Source of the DNA: Mesorhizobium sp. B2-7-1 | Lineage (GTDB): Bacteria > Pseudomonadota > Alphaproteobacteria > Rhizobiales > Rhizobiaceae | NCBI RefSeq assembly: GCF_006440735.1 | Contig: NZ_VFUA01000020.1 | Coordinates: 1-64,000 of the forward strand | Direction: 5' to 3' | DNA: 64,000 nt | Part shown: positions 52,743 to 61,433 of the stretch, piece after piece | How positions within the stretch are numbered: position 1 is the stretch's first letter | Layout of the letters: each line of letters begins with the position of its first letter | Position numbers and translations under genes: made by a program | The notes under the pieces: generated by a model | What the model saw: only the letters and a program-made list of their open reading frames with translations | What the model was told of the DNA's origin: nothing | Database searches by the model: none

Positions 52743-53411
52743 ATGCATCTGAAACGGCAAGCAACCATGCTGGCTTCGGCCCTTGCGGCCACATTAGCCT
52801 CGGTCGAGCAGGCTGAAGTGCACCCGCACGTCTTCGCCGAAGCCCGCCTCGACGTCATCCTCAGCGCGGATCACCAAAGTGTGACGGCGTTGCGCCACCT
52901 TTGGCGCTTCGACGACCTGTTTTCGAGTACGGTGCTGATGGAGTTCGACAAGAACAACGACCTCAAGCTTGACGACAAAGAGCTCAAGGAAGTGGCCGAC
53001 ACCGTTCATTCCTCGCTGGCGGAGTTCAACTATTTCCAGCTCGTCACGCAGGACGGCAAGGACGTGCCCATGGTGCCGCCGCCGCATCTGATGGCGAACT
53101 TCGAGAACGATCAGTTGATCATCCTGTTCGAGTCGCAGCCGAAGGCGCCGATCAAGCTCGCCGGCAAGATCGATATCGGCGTCTACGATCCGACCTTCTA
53201 TACGGCGATCGACTTCACCGACGACGCCAATCTCAACGTTGAGGGACTGCCTTCGACCTGCACCAGGAAGGTTATCCGTCCCGACCCGGACGAAGCGATC
53301 AAGGAAAACCAGAAGACCCTGACGGACGCATTCTTCAACGATCCGACAGGCACCGACATGAGCAAGATCTTCGCCACCAAGCTCGAATTGAACTGCGCGC
53401 CAGAAGGATGA
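52743..53411 (+). CDS. DUF1007 family periplasmic protein
   Basis: The start ATG 52743 (HLKRQATMLASALAATLA) gives 222 residues with a signal peptide. The longer frame from 52602 begins inside a palindromic repeat. HPHVFAEARLDVILSADHQS, HLWRFDDLFSSTVLMEFD and the acidic DKNNDLKLDDKELKEVAD segment (about 69-86, EF-hand-like) are typical of DUF1007. So is FYTAIDFTDDANLNVEGLPS. The family is found next to NicO/RcnA-type metal transporters, as here, where the next gene begins 7 bases later. A metal-delivery role is inference. Confidence 0.85.
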   Translation: MHLKRQATMLASALAATLASVEQAEVHPHVFAEARLDVILSADHQSVTALRHLWRFDDLFSSTVLMEFDKNNDLKLDDKELKEVADTVHSSLAEFNYFQLVTQDGKDVPMVPPPHLMANFENDQLIILFESQPKAPIKLAGKIDIGVYDPTFYTAIDFTDDANLNVEGLPSTCTRKVIRPDPDEAIKENQKTLTDAFFNDPTGTDMSKIFATKLELNCAPEG

Positions 53412-53418
53412 TCGGGTG

Positions 53419-54615
53419 ATGAGACCGTCGCTGCGTTTGGCCCTCGGCCTCTTGGCCGCCGCCTTGATGGCGACCCATCTGTCGGGCGTGGCCCATGCCC
53501 AGAGCTCGCTCGGCATCGGCGTCAATGACGGCATGGCGCCGACCACCACGGGTCCGTTCGCCCATATCCTGATGTGGATCAACCTTCGGCAGCAGGAATT
53601 CTACCATTCGTTGGCTGCCGCCATGAAGGCCATGCGCCAGGACGGCAGCAAGCTCTGGCTTTTGATTGGCCTCTCCTTCGCCTATGGCATTTTCCACGCC
53701 GCCGGCCCCGGCCACGGCAAGGCGGTGATCTCGTCCTACATGGTCGCCAACGAAGTGGCGCTGAGGCGCGGCATCCTGCTTTCCTTCGTCTCGGCGCTGC
53801 TGCAGGGCCTGACGGCGGTGGTCGTCATGATGCTTGCCTATTTCGTGCTGCGCGGCACCTCGATCTCGATGACCGACGCCGCCTGGTTCCTCGAAATCTC
53901 CAGCTTTGTGCTGGTGACGCTGTTCGGCGCCTGGCTTTTGTGGCGCAAGCTCGGTCCGTCGATCCTGCGCCTGTTCGGCCGCGCACCCGCCTACAGCCTG
54001 TCGGCCGCCCATGCCGGCCATTCCCATGCGGGACACGCGCACGCCCATTCGCATGCGGGCCATTCCCACGCACATGCGCACGCCGCGCATTCCCTGCACG
54101 TGCACGACGATCATGATCACGATCATCATGACCACGCGCATGCCCACGCCCATGGTCATGGCGCGCATGAGCACCACCATCACGCCGCGCACGATCACGG
54201 TCACGCCCACCACGACCACGGCCTGGGTGAAGTCTGCGAGACCTGCGGCCATTCGCATGCGCCGGATCCGGCGATGCTTTCGGGCGACCGCTTCGACTGG
54301 CGCACGGCCTGGTCTGCGGTGGCCGCCGTCGGCATCCGCCCCTGCTCCGGGGCGCTGATCGTGCTGAGCTTCGCGCTGCTCAACGGGTTGTGGGTAGGCG
54401 GGCTGCTGTCGGTGCTGGCGATGTCGATCGGCACCGCGATCACCGTCTCGGCGCTGGCGACGATCGCCGTGACGGCCAAGAACTGGGCGGTCTATTTCGC
54501 CGGCGACGGGCGCATCGGCAACCGCATCCATTCCATCGTCGAGATCGGCGGCGCCGCCTTCATCTTCCTGGTCGGACTGCTGCTTCTGTCGGCCAGCCTG
54601 TCGGGCGGCGTCTGA
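53419..54615 (+). CDS. Nickel/cobalt transporter, NicO family, His-rich
   Basis: The 398-residue inner-membrane protein has a signal-like N-terminus (about 1-28) and six or more membrane helices. FHAAGPGHGKAVISSYMVAN (about 93-112) contains the HxxGPGHGK metal motif of the family. A cytoplasmic or periplasmic loop (about 195-275) has dozens of His with Asp, Gly and Ala (HAGHSHAGHAHAHSHAGHSH and on). GIRPCSGALIVLSFALLNGL (about 311-330) is the second signature. It is likely a Ni/Co (or Zn) efflux or uptake system together with the DUF1007 protein. Confidence 0.9.
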   Translation: MRPSLRLALGLLAAALMATHLSGVAHAQSSLGIGVNDGMAPTTTGPFAHILMWINLRQQEFYHSLAAAMKAMRQDGSKLWLLIGLSFAYGIFHAAGPGHGKAVISSYMVANEVALRRGILLSFVSALLQGLTAVVVMMLAYFVLRGTSISMTDAAWFLEISSFVLVTLFGAWLLWRKLGPSILRLFGRAPAYSLSAAHAGHSHAGHAHAHSHAGHSHAHAHAAHSLHVHDDHDHDHHDHAHAHAHGHGAHEHHHHAAHDHGHAHHDHGLGEVCETCGHSHAPDPAMLSGDRFDWRTAWSAVAAVGIRPCSGALIVLSFALLNGLWVGGLLSVLAMSIGTAITVSALATIAVTAKNWAVYFAGDGRIGNRIHSIVEIGGAAFIFLVGLLLLSASLSGGV

Positions 54616-54674
54616 CTTTTAAGGCTGGCTCGCCAAGGTTGTTGAGATCAGGTCAGGCCGGCCTTACCTGGATA

Positions 54675-55649
54675 TCAACGCACCTTCCCGCCCAGCTCAT
54701 CATCGATGTGAGCCTGGATAATCTCCTCGAAATTGCTTTCGGCGGCAAAGCCGAGCTTCCGCGCCCGCCTCGCCTCGAACCGAGTCGGCCAGCCTTTGAC
54801 GATCGCCCATATCGTTTCGTCCGGCTGCTCGCGTATCCGTTTCGCGACCTCGGCGCCGGCAATGCGCTGCAGCGCCTCGATCTGCTCGCCGACAGTGACG
54901 GCGACGCCGGGCATGGTGAGGTTGCGGCGCGGCCCCACCGCAGCGCCATCGATTTCCGCAGCGTGGATCAGGAAGCCCACCGCCGAGCGCGGACTGGCAT
55001 GGGTGTGCAACACCGAGCGCGGCACCGGCAGGATCGCCTCCTGCCCGGCGAGCGGCTCGCGGATGATGCCGGAGAAGAAGCCCGACGCCGCCTTGTTGGG
55101 TTTGCCGGGGCGAACGCAGATCGTCGGCAGCCGGATGCCGATGCCGTCGAAGAAGCCTCGCCGCGTATAGTCGGCGAGCAGCGCCTCGCTCATCTGCTTC
55201 TGCGTGCCGTATGAGGTGAGCGGCGTCGGATGGAATTCGTCCGGGATGACGTCCGGGAACGGCGCGCCGAATACGGCGATCGACGAGGTGAAGATAAGGC
55301 GCGGCGCGAACGCCGCCAGCCGCACCGCATCGAACAGCGCGCGCGTGCCGTCGAGATTGACGCGATAGCCGAGATCGAAATTGGCCTCCGCCTCCCCCGA
55401 CACGATGCCGGCCAGGTGGAAGATCACATCCGGACGGGAAGCCACGAGGGCAGCCGTAGCGCCGGGCGCGGAAAGATCGCCAGTATGGATCGAGACATCG
55501 ACGCCGGCGAGCGCCGGCGCCTGCGGCGCCACGATGTCGTGCAGGTCGAGCGCCGTTATTTTTCGCCCGCGCAAGGCACCGTCCCTGGCCAGCCGCGCGA
55601 TAAGCGTGCGGCCAACCATGCCGGCGGCACCCGTGATCAGAATCCTCAT
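54675..55649 (-). CDS. denD: NAD-dependent D-erythronate dehydrogenase-like epimerase family enzyme
   Basis: The 324-residue extended SDR has MRILITGAAGMVGRTLIARL at the N-terminus, DLHDIVAPQAP, then VIFHLAGIVSGEAEANFDLG (about 75-94). The catalytic triad is in FTSSIAVFGAP and TSYGTQKQMSEALLADY (Tyr and Lys, about 151-167). Length and these motifs match the D-erythronate dehydrogenase group, which oxidises four-carbon sugar acids. Other nucleoside-sugar epimerases are related. No other erythronate pathway gene is next to it. ATG 55649 is 3 bases after a small membrane protein gene. Confidence 0.75.
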   Translation of the reverse strand: MRILITGAAGMVGRTLIARLARDGALRGRKITALDLHDIVAPQAPALAGVDVSIHTGDLSAPGATAALVASRPDVIFHLAGIVSGEAEANFDLGYRVNLDGTRALFDAVRLAAFAPRLIFTSSIAVFGAPFPDVIPDEFHPTPLTSYGTQKQMSEALLADYTRRGFFDGIGIRLPTICVRPGKPNKAASGFFSGIIREPLAGQEAILPVPRSVLHTHASPRSAVGFLIHAAEIDGAAVGPRRNLTMPGVAVTVGEQIEALQRIAGAEVAKRIREQPDETIWAIVKGWPTRFEARRARKLGFAAESNFEEIIQAHIDDELGGKVR

Positions 55650-55651
55650 CT

Positions 55652-55858
55652 TCAGAGACCTTTCTTGCGCTGGCTGCGTCCGCGCAGCCAAAGGACCACG
55701 AACAGCCCGACCATGAAGACCACGGCAATGGCAGCGGCCAGGACCGTCGATACCTTGCCCGCGGCCAGCATGATCGTCGGCAGGAAATAGGCGGCGAGAC
55801 CGAACAGAAGCAGTATCACGGCCGCGGCGATCGCCGCGTTGCGGGTGTCGCGATCCAT
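55652..55858 (-). CDS. Small two-helix membrane protein
   Basis: This 68-residue protein has two hydrophobic helices: about 10-31 (AAAVILLLFGLAAYFLPTIM) and about 38-58 (VLAAAIAVVFMVGLFVVLW). A basic C-terminus RGRSQRKKGL follows. It lies 2 bases upstream of the D-erythronate dehydrogenase-like gene on the same strand. The family is unnamed to me and the function is unknown. Confidence 0.75.
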   Translation of the reverse strand: MDRDTRNAAIAAAVILLLFGLAAYFLPTIMLAAGKVSTVLAAAIAVVFMVGLFVVLWLRGRSQRKKGL

Positions 55859-55909
55859 CAGCAGGCCTTCCTCGTTTCGAGGCTGTTCGGCTTCGTCATC
55901 ACGGCGCGA

Positions 55910-56899
55910 TCAGTGATAGTGCCGGCGATCGGCAGGCGCGCCATGCGCGTGGTTGTGATCATGATGGTGGTCGTGCTCGTCATGGCTGTCGGCGCACTGG
56001 CCGAATTCGGTCTCGACCGTTGCATGCTCGATGCCGTGCTTGGCCGCAAGCCGTTTCTTGATGGCGCTCACCGCTACATGCGGATCGACGCCGTCGTTCA
56101 GGCAGGCATGCAGCGTCGCCATGTTGGAGGTCCCGTCGAGCGACCAGACATGCATGTGATGCACCTCGCGCACGCCCTTGACCGCGCCTTCGATGTCCTT
56201 GGCGACCACGTCGCGGTCGAGGCTTGCCGGCACGCCTTCGAGCAGGACATGGGCGGCCTCGCGCATCAACGACCATGCCGTCGACAGGATCAGCAGCGAC
56301 ACCAGGACGGAGAGGATCGGATCGATGGGCGTCCAGCCAGTTGCCAGGATGATGAGGGCTGCCGCGATTGCCGCGGCCGAGCCAAGCAGGTCGCCCAGCA
56401 CGTGCAGGATGGCGCCGCGCATGTTCAGGCTCTCGCGGTCGCCGCCATGGAGCACGAAGAAGGAGGCGAGGTTGACCAGCAGACCTGCCACCGCCACGAC
56501 CAGCATCGGACCGCCGAGCACCGGCGCCGGGTTCATCAGCCGCCCCCAGGCCTCGTAGACTATCCACAGCGCGATGACGAAGATGGCTATGCCGTTGGTG
56601 TAGGCAACCAGCGTCTTCACGCGGGCGAAGCCATAGGTGAGCCGGCCGGTGGCCGGACGCCCCGTCAGGTGGAAGGCATACCAGGCAAGGCCGAGCGCGA
56701 TCGAATCGGCGAGCATATGGCCGGCATCCGCGAGCAGCGCCAGCGAGCCGGTGAGCAGACCGCCGAGCGCCTCGGCGACCATGAAGCCGCCAGTCAGGCA
56801 GGCGGCGATCAGCACGCGCTTCTTGTCGGTCGAACCATGCACATGGCCATGGCTGTGACCGGCCGGGCTATGATCGTGCGAAGCGTGGTCATGCGCCAT
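55910..56899 (-). CDS. Cation diffusion facilitator (CDF) metal exporter
   Basis: The 329-residue zinc/cobalt-type proton antiporter has ATG 56899, preceded by AGGAG. It has His-rich ends (HDHASHDHSPAGHSHGHVHG and a C-terminal DEHDHHHDHNHAHG) and six membrane helices (about 30-215). Metal sites lie in LLADAGHMLADSIALGLAWY (HxxxD, about 55-74) and RGAILHVLGDLLGSAAAIAA. The cytoplasmic domain has VHHMHVWSLDGTSNMATLHA. It resembles CzcD/DmeF proteins. No metal regulator gene is adjacent. Confidence 0.92.
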   Translation of the reverse strand: MAHDHASHDHSPAGHSHGHVHGSTDKKRVLIAACLTGGFMVAEALGGLLTGSLALLADAGHMLADSIALGLAWYAFHLTGRPATGRLTYGFARVKTLVAYTNGIAIFVIALWIVYEAWGRLMNPAPVLGGPMLVVAVAGLLVNLASFFVLHGGDRESLNMRGAILHVLGDLLGSAAAIAAALIILATGWTPIDPILSVLVSLLILSTAWSLMREAAHVLLEGVPASLDRDVVAKDIEGAVKGVREVHHMHVWSLDGTSNMATLHACLNDGVDPHVAVSAIKKRLAAKHGIEHATVETEFGQCADSHDEHDHHHDHNHAHGAPADRRHYH

Positions 56900-56957
56900 T
56901 GCTGAACTCCTGTCTGACCTGGCCCGACAGCGGTTTCCCGCTTCCGGAGATCGTGGT

Positions 56958-57644
56958 CTACGCGCCAAAGTCGGCGCGAAAATCCTCGAGTCGCCGCTTC
57001 TGGCCGCCCTCGCCATCGAAATTCGCCGGATCGAGCCAGCCTTCATAGGCCTTGCGCAAGGCCGGCCATTCCTTGTCGATGATCGAATACCACGCCGTAT
57101 CGCGGTTTTCACCCTTGACCACAAGGTGCTGGCGGAAGATGCCTTCGAACTTGAAGCCGAAACGCTCGGCGGCGCGCTTCGAGGGCTCGTTGCGGTTGTT
57201 GCACTTCCACTCGTAGCGGCGGTAGCCGAGATCGTCGAAAAGGTATTTCGCAAACAGGAACTGGGCTTCGGTCGCCGCCGGCTTGCGCGAGATCAGCGGA
57301 CCCCAATAGATGTTGCCGATTTCGCCGACGCCGTTGTTGGCATCGATGCGCATCAGCGTCTGGCGCCCGGCGATCTTGCCACTTGCCTTGTCGATGACGG
57401 TGAAGAACAGCGGATCCTCGCTGGCTTCCACCTTGTCGAGCCAGGGCTGGAAGGCGGCGCGGGTTTCCGGCGGATAGTCGGGCAGCCAGGCGAAACGTCC
57501 GCCGACATCCGAAACCGAGGAGGCCTCGTAGAGGCCGTCGCCATGCTTTGCCGCGCTCAGTGGCTCCAGCCTGACGGTGCGTCCCTCGATCGCTTTGCGT
57601 TCCGGCCGCGGACGCGGCTGCCAATTCTTCAGATCTTCCGACAC
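56958..57644 (-). CDS. GNAT family N-acetyltransferase (RimJ/RimL-like)
   Basis: The 228-residue enzyme starts at GTG 57644 (then SEDLKNWQPRPRPER), with GGAG 8-10 bases upstream. Frames starting further upstream run into the divergent aminotransferase gene. VRLEPLSAAKHGDGLYEASS (about 27-46), EIGNIYWGPLISRKPAATEA (about 110-129) and NRNEPSKRAAERFGFKFEGI (about 150-169) mark the Acetyltransf_3 group. This group often acetylates protein N-termini or amino-acid-like substrates. Confidence 0.85.
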   Translation of the reverse strand: MSEDLKNWQPRPRPERKAIEGRTVRLEPLSAAKHGDGLYEASSVSDVGGRFAWLPDYPPETRAAFQPWLDKVEASEDPLFFTVIDKASGKIAGRQTLMRIDANNGVGEIGNIYWGPLISRKPAATEAQFLFAKYLFDDLGYRRYEWKCNNRNEPSKRAAERFGFKFEGIFRQHLVVKGENRDTAWYSIIDKEWPALRKAYEGWLDPANFDGEGGQKRRLEDFRADFGA

Positions 57645-57726
57645 CGACCACTCCAATCCGTTGACTTTTCCCAGCGGACGGTCACAAAAACGCTCGCTCA
57701 CAGAAAGAACCACAGGGACGGGAAAA

Positions 57727-58911
57727 ATGCTCCACACGATCGCGGCCTTCGACCGTCTCGGCGAAGAAAACGCCTTTGCGGTGCTGGCGAGGGCCACTGC
57801 GCTTGCCCATCAGGGCCGCGACATCGTCAATCTCGGCATCGGCCAGCCCGACTTCAAGACGCCGCAGCACATCGTCGAGGCGGCGATCAAGGCGCTGCGC
57901 GACGGCCACCATGGCTACACCCCGGCAAACGGCCTCTTGGCCACCCGCGAGGCGGTCGTGCGCCGCACGCTGACCACCACCGGCGTCGAGGTGTCGCCCG
58001 AGAATGTGATGATCCTGCCCGGCGGCAAGCCGACCATGTTCGCCGCGATCCTGATGTTCGGCGAGGCCGGCACCGAGATCCTCTATCCCGATCCCGGCTT
58101 TCCGATCTATCGCTCGATGATCGAGTTCACTGGCGCCACGCCGGTGCCGGTGCCGGTCCGCGAGGAAAACGGCTTTGCCTTCTCGGCCGACGAGACGCTG
58201 GCGCTGATCACGCCGAAAACCAGGCTGCTGATCCTCAACTCGCCCGCCAACCCGACCGGCGGCGTCACCCCCCGGGCCGAAATCGAGAAGCTGGTCAAGG
58301 GCCTGGAGAAGTACCCTGAGGTCGCCATCATGTCGGACGAGATCTACGACGTCATGACCTACGACGGCGAGACCCACTATTCGCTGCTGAACTTCCCCGA
58401 GATTCGCGACCGGCTGATCGTGCTCAACGGCTGGTCGAAGACCTGGGCGATGACCGGCTGGCGCATGGGCTGGTCGATCTGGCCGAACGGCGACAAGGGC
58501 GCGCATCTCTACGACAAGGTGCGCAAGCTGGCGGTGAACTGCTGGTCCTGCGTCAACGCGCCGAGCCAGTTTGCCGGCATCGCCGCGATCGATGGCCCGC
58601 AGGACGACGTCGACAAGATGATGCGCGCCTTCGACAACCGCAGGAAGATCGTGGTCGAGGGGCTGAATGCGCTGCCTGGCATTTCCTGCATCACGCCGAA
58701 GGGCGCCTTCTATGCCTTCCCCAATGTCTCGAAGACCGGCTGGAAGGCGAAGAAGCTCGCCTCGGCGCTGTTGGAGGATGCCGGCGTGGCTTTGATCGGC
58801 GGCCCCGATTTCGGCGTTCTCGGCGAAGGCTATATCCGGCTTTCCTACGCCAATTCCGAGGAGAACATCCTGCGCGCGCTGGAGCGGATCGAAGCTTTCT
58901 TGAAGAAGTGA
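57727..58911 (+). CDS. Class I/II pyridoxal-phosphate aminotransferase
   Basis: The 394-residue aminotransferase starts at ATG 57727 after GGGACGGGAAAA. Motifs are NLGIGQPDFKTP (about 36-47), GYTPANGLLATREAVVRR, PANPTGGVTP (about 177-186), and the PLP lysine in GWSKTWAMTGWRMGW (about 238-252). The FRLSYANSEENI-like end reads YIRLSYANSEENILRALERI. It resembles aspartate/alanine-type transaminases (subgroup I-gamma). The precise amino acid is unknown. A palindromic element begins directly at its stop codon. Confidence 0.9.
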   Translation: MLHTIAAFDRLGEENAFAVLARATALAHQGRDIVNLGIGQPDFKTPQHIVEAAIKALRDGHHGYTPANGLLATREAVVRRTLTTTGVEVSPENVMILPGGKPTMFAAILMFGEAGTEILYPDPGFPIYRSMIEFTGATPVPVPVREENGFAFSADETLALITPKTRLLILNSPANPTGGVTPRAEIEKLVKGLEKYPEVAIMSDEIYDVMTYDGETHYSLLNFPEIRDRLIVLNGWSKTWAMTGWRMGWSIWPNGDKGAHLYDKVRKLAVNCWSCVNAPSQFAGIAAIDGPQDDVDKMMRAFDNRRKIVVEGLNALPGISCITPKGAFYAFPNVSKTGWKAKKLASALLEDAGVALIGGPDFGVLGEGYIRLSYANSEENILRALERIEAFLKK

Positions 58912-59050
58912 CCCCCTCATCCGGCCGCTTCGCGGCCACCTTCTCCCCGACGGGGAGAAGAGGTTGGCGCCGGCGCTGACGATCTCCTCTTCCCTCGGGG
59001 AGAGGTCGGATTGCCCTTGGCAATTCGGTTGGCAATCCGGGTGAGGGGGC
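58912..59050. repeat. Intergenic palindromic element (CCCCCTCATCCGG type)
   Basis: The ends CCCCCTCATCCGG and CCGGGTGAGGGGG are near-perfect inverted repeats. Inside are hairpins GCCGCTTCGCGGC and CTCCCCGACGGGGAG and a second CTCGGGGAG arm. It fills the gap between convergent genes and is the same kind of element as 48525-48649. Confidence 0.8.
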
Positions 59051-59056
59051 TCTTCT

Positions 59057-59818
59057 CTAACCTCTGCCCACAAACGGCATCTTCGTCGCCATCACCGTCA
59101 TGAACAGCACGTTGGCGTCGAGCGGCAGGCTGGCCATATGCAGCACCGCGTCGGCGACGCGCTGCACATCCATCACCGCTTCGGCCGCGATCGAGCCATT
59201 GGCCTGCGGCACGCCGACCGTCATCGGCTGCGCCATCTCGGTCAGCGCATTGCCGATGTCGATCTGGCCGCAGGCGATATCGAAAGGCCGGCCGTCGAGC
59301 GCCAGCGTCTTGGTGAGCCCGGTGATCGCATGCTTGGTCGCCGTATAGGGCGCGGAGCCGGGGCGCGGCGCATAGGCCGACACCGAGCCGTTGTTGATGA
59401 TGCGGCCGCCCATCGGCTTTTGCCGGCGCATGGCGCCGAAGGCCGCGCGGGCGCACAGGAACGAGCCAGTGAGGTTGACGCCGACGACATCGTTCCAGAC
59501 CTCGACCGGAATCTCGTCGATCAGCGTCGACTTGTAGCCCATGCCGGCATTGTTGAAGAGCAGGTCGACGCGGCCGAAGGCTTCGAGCACAGTCTCGAAC
59601 ATGTCATCGACTTCCGCGGCCTTGCTGATGTCGCAGGCGACGGCCAGCGCCTTGGCTTGCGTCTTCCCCGCCTCGGCGATCGCCTCTTCCAGCACCGTCT
59701 TGCGGCGGCCGCAGAACACCGTATTCCAGCCTGCCTTGAGCAGCGCCGTGGCGACGCTTTTGCCGATGCCGGTGCCGGCGCCGGTAACGATGGCGGTCTT
59801 CTCTGCTATGGCTGTCAT
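59057..59818 (-). CDS. SDR family oxidoreductase
   Basis: The 253-residue classical short-chain dehydrogenase starts at ATG 59818. The cofactor motif is TGAGTGIGKS (about 11-20), NNAGMGYK lies near 90, and the catalytic Ser is in INNGSVSAYAP with Tyr/Lys in YTATKHA (about 158-164). The sugar-phosphate end has GQIDIGNALTEM. Arg following the second strand (CGRRKTVLEE) suggests NADP preference. The substrate is unknown. Confidence 0.9.
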   Translation of the reverse strand: MTAIAEKTAIVTGAGTGIGKSVATALLKAGWNTVFCGRRKTVLEEAIAEAGKTQAKALAVACDISKAAEVDDMFETVLEAFGRVDLLFNNAGMGYKSTLIDEIPVEVWNDVVGVNLTGSFLCARAAFGAMRRQKPMGGRIINNGSVSAYAPRPGSAPYTATKHAITGLTKTLALDGRPFDIACGQIDIGNALTEMAQPMTVGVPQANGSIAAEAVMDVQRVADAVLHMASLPLDANVLFMTVMATKMPFVGRG

Positions 59819-59908
59819 CGCCGTCCTCCCGGTCATGACTGGAAAGACGTGGCATCGCAAATGGAAGCGATCATGGCAAGCAACTGTTGGCGATAAAGCA
59901 GGGGCCAA

Positions 59909-59936
59909 CAAAAAGGGCGGCCATTGGCGACCGCCC
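59909..59936 (-). terminator. Intrinsic terminator for the DUF533 gene
   Basis: On the minus strand, GGGCGGTC and GGCCGCCC (59929-59936 and 59915-59922, one wobble pair) form a stem with a 6-base loop. TTTTTG follows. It lies 124 bases after the DUF533 stop and ahead of the SDR gene. Confidence 0.7.
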
Positions 59937-60002
59937 CGATCTGAACCGTGCTTGGGAGGAGGATAAGCCGGTCCGACAGATTAAAATGATGCGCTTGCTG
60001 AG

Positions 60003-60018
60003 TTAACGAGAGATTAAC
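60003..60018. promoter_or_regulatory. TTAA-N7-TTAAC motif (CtrA-like) between DUF533 and SDR genes
   Basis: TTAACGAGAGATTAAC fits the CtrA-box pattern exactly. It lies 185 bases before the SDR start, on the far side of a terminator. Regulation of the SDR gene by CtrA is possible but unsupported. Confidence 0.35.
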
Positions 60019-60059
60019 GACCGGCAAGGGCTCGCCCGATGGCGTTTACCAAGGCTAAT

Positions 60060-60791
60060 TCACCACGGTGAACTGGGCGCGCTTCCGGCCGGCACCTTTG
60101 CCGCCGAAACCGTCGCCTCGACATGATCGACCAGGGCGTCCGGCAGGCCGAGCCGGCCGGCCAGCAGGTCGAGATAGCCGCGCTCGGCGCGCGTGTCGGG
60201 ATCGATCGTCAGCCGCGAGGCGGTGTAGAGCTCGAGCTTCTGCGCATCGGTCTTGGCGCCGGCGACCAGCGTGTCGAGATCGAGCGGGCTTTCGAGCTCT
60301 GCAATGAGGAACTTCTCGGCTTCCGCACCGACACCGGCGAGCTTGAGCTTGTCGGCGATCTTCTTGCGTTCGCCATCGTCGACATGGCCGTCAGCCTTCG
60401 CCGCCGAGATCATCGCTCTGACCAGCGTCAGCGTGAACTCGGCCTCGCCTTGCGGCGCCTGCGAGGGATGGAAGGCGGTGTCCGCCGGCGGCGGCAGCAA
60501 TTCAGGCTCGCTGGCAGGCGGCGCCTGCGCCGGTTCCCTGCCGGCCTTGTAGTTCTGGTAGGCCTTGTAGGCGAGGCCGCCGATGGCTGCCAGACCGCCG
60601 AGCTTGACGGCCGCGCCCGTGACCTGCCGGCCGGTGCCGGTGCCGAGCAGCACGGCGGCAAGCGCGCCGGCCGCGAGCGGATTGTCCTTCGCCATCTGTA
60701 CCGCCTGCCCCGCCTTGTCGCGGACAGTCGAGCCGGTCCCAGGGATTTGCGAGCCGAGAAGGTCGTCGAGCAGCTTCTTGGGGTCGAGCAT
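60060..60791 (-). CDS. DUF533 (TerB-like) membrane protein
   Basis: The 243-residue protein resembles Escherichia coli YebE. It starts at ATG 60791 (LDPKKLLDDLLGSQIPGTGS). A Gly/Ala-rich membrane-inserting region (about 40-75, PLAAGALAAVLLGTGTGRQV) is followed by a Pro-rich linker (about 85-115). A TerB-like helical domain (about 120-235) has MISAAKADGHVDDGERKKIA and RAERGYLDLLAGRLGLP. It is linked in other bacteria to envelope stress. Its role here is unknown. Confidence 0.88.
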   Translation of the reverse strand: MLDPKKLLDDLLGSQIPGTGSTVRDKAGQAVQMAKDNPLAAGALAAVLLGTGTGRQVTGAAVKLGGLAAIGGLAYKAYQNYKAGREPAQAPPASEPELLPPPADTAFHPSQAPQGEAEFTLTLVRAMISAAKADGHVDDGERKKIADKLKLAGVGAEAEKFLIAELESPLDLDTLVAGAKTDAQKLELYTASRLTIDPDTRAERGYLDLLAGRLGLPDALVDHVEATVSAAKVPAGSAPSSPW

Positions 60792-60989
60792 CAATGCCTC
60801 CAGAATTGGCCCGGCCGAATGCGCGCGGGCAAGGTTTCGGACCGGCAAGAGGTAGGCCCCGCGCTTTGACATTACAATGACTGCGGACATTTCGCTCGTA
60901 CGGCGCCTCTGTCGGGGCGGGCTCGTCATGTGTCGAAACGGCGGAATGCTTCGAATAGGATCACACCGGTTTCGGAAAGGAGCGATTGG

Positions 60990-61352
60990 ATGACGAATGC
61001 AGAAAACCGCGAGCCGGCACGCGATCCGCAGGATCTCGAGCGTCTGCTGATCGATCGGCAATGGGCCGGCGACATCGAGGGCATGCTGGCTCTGTTCGAG
61101 CCCGACGCCGTCGTCGACAGCGGCGATGACGAACCGGTTCGCGGCCAGCACGCGATCCGCGCGCTGTTCCAGCAGGGCATCGCCGCGGGTCGCAAATTCC
61201 AGCGTGGCGATCAGCGCCCTGCCCTGGTCAACGGCGACCTGGCGTTGACGTCTACGAGGCTGTCCGATGGCAGCATAACCAGCGAGGTCGCACGTCGTCA
61301 GAGCGACGGAACATGGCTCTGGGCGATCGACCGTTATTCGGTCGCCTTCTGA
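60990..61352 (+). CDS. SnoaL-like (NTF2 fold) protein
   Basis: The 120-residue cone-shaped NTF2-fold protein starts at ATG 60990, preceded by GAAAGGAGCGATTGG. LERLLIDRQWAGDIEGMLAL (about 18-37), PDAVVDSGDDEPVRGQHAIR and the ending DGTWLWAIDRYSVA are typical of the DUF4440/SnoaL group, which includes isomerases and ligand-binding proteins. Its TGA stop is the first three bases after TTC at the edge of the 81-bp repeat. Function is unknown. Confidence 0.85.
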   Translation: MTNAENREPARDPQDLERLLIDRQWAGDIEGMLALFEPDAVVDSGDDEPVRGQHAIRALFQQGIAAGRKFQRGDQRPALVNGDLALTSTRLSDGSITSEVARRQSDGTWLWAIDRYSVAF

Positions 61353-61431
61353 GCAATTCCAGGAAAAGTGCGCAGCGGTTAGGCTCGACGACCTCGCCGT
61401 AGCTTTCCGTCCGGAATTGCGTCTGACAAAG
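61351..61431. repeat. 81-bp dispersed repeat, copy B
   Basis: It is 73 of 81 bases identical to 47894-47974. It begins within the TGA stop of the SnoaL-like gene and ends 2 bases before the TrhO stop, filling the gap between two convergent genes almost exactly. Confidence 0.85.
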
Positions 61432-61433
61432 AA

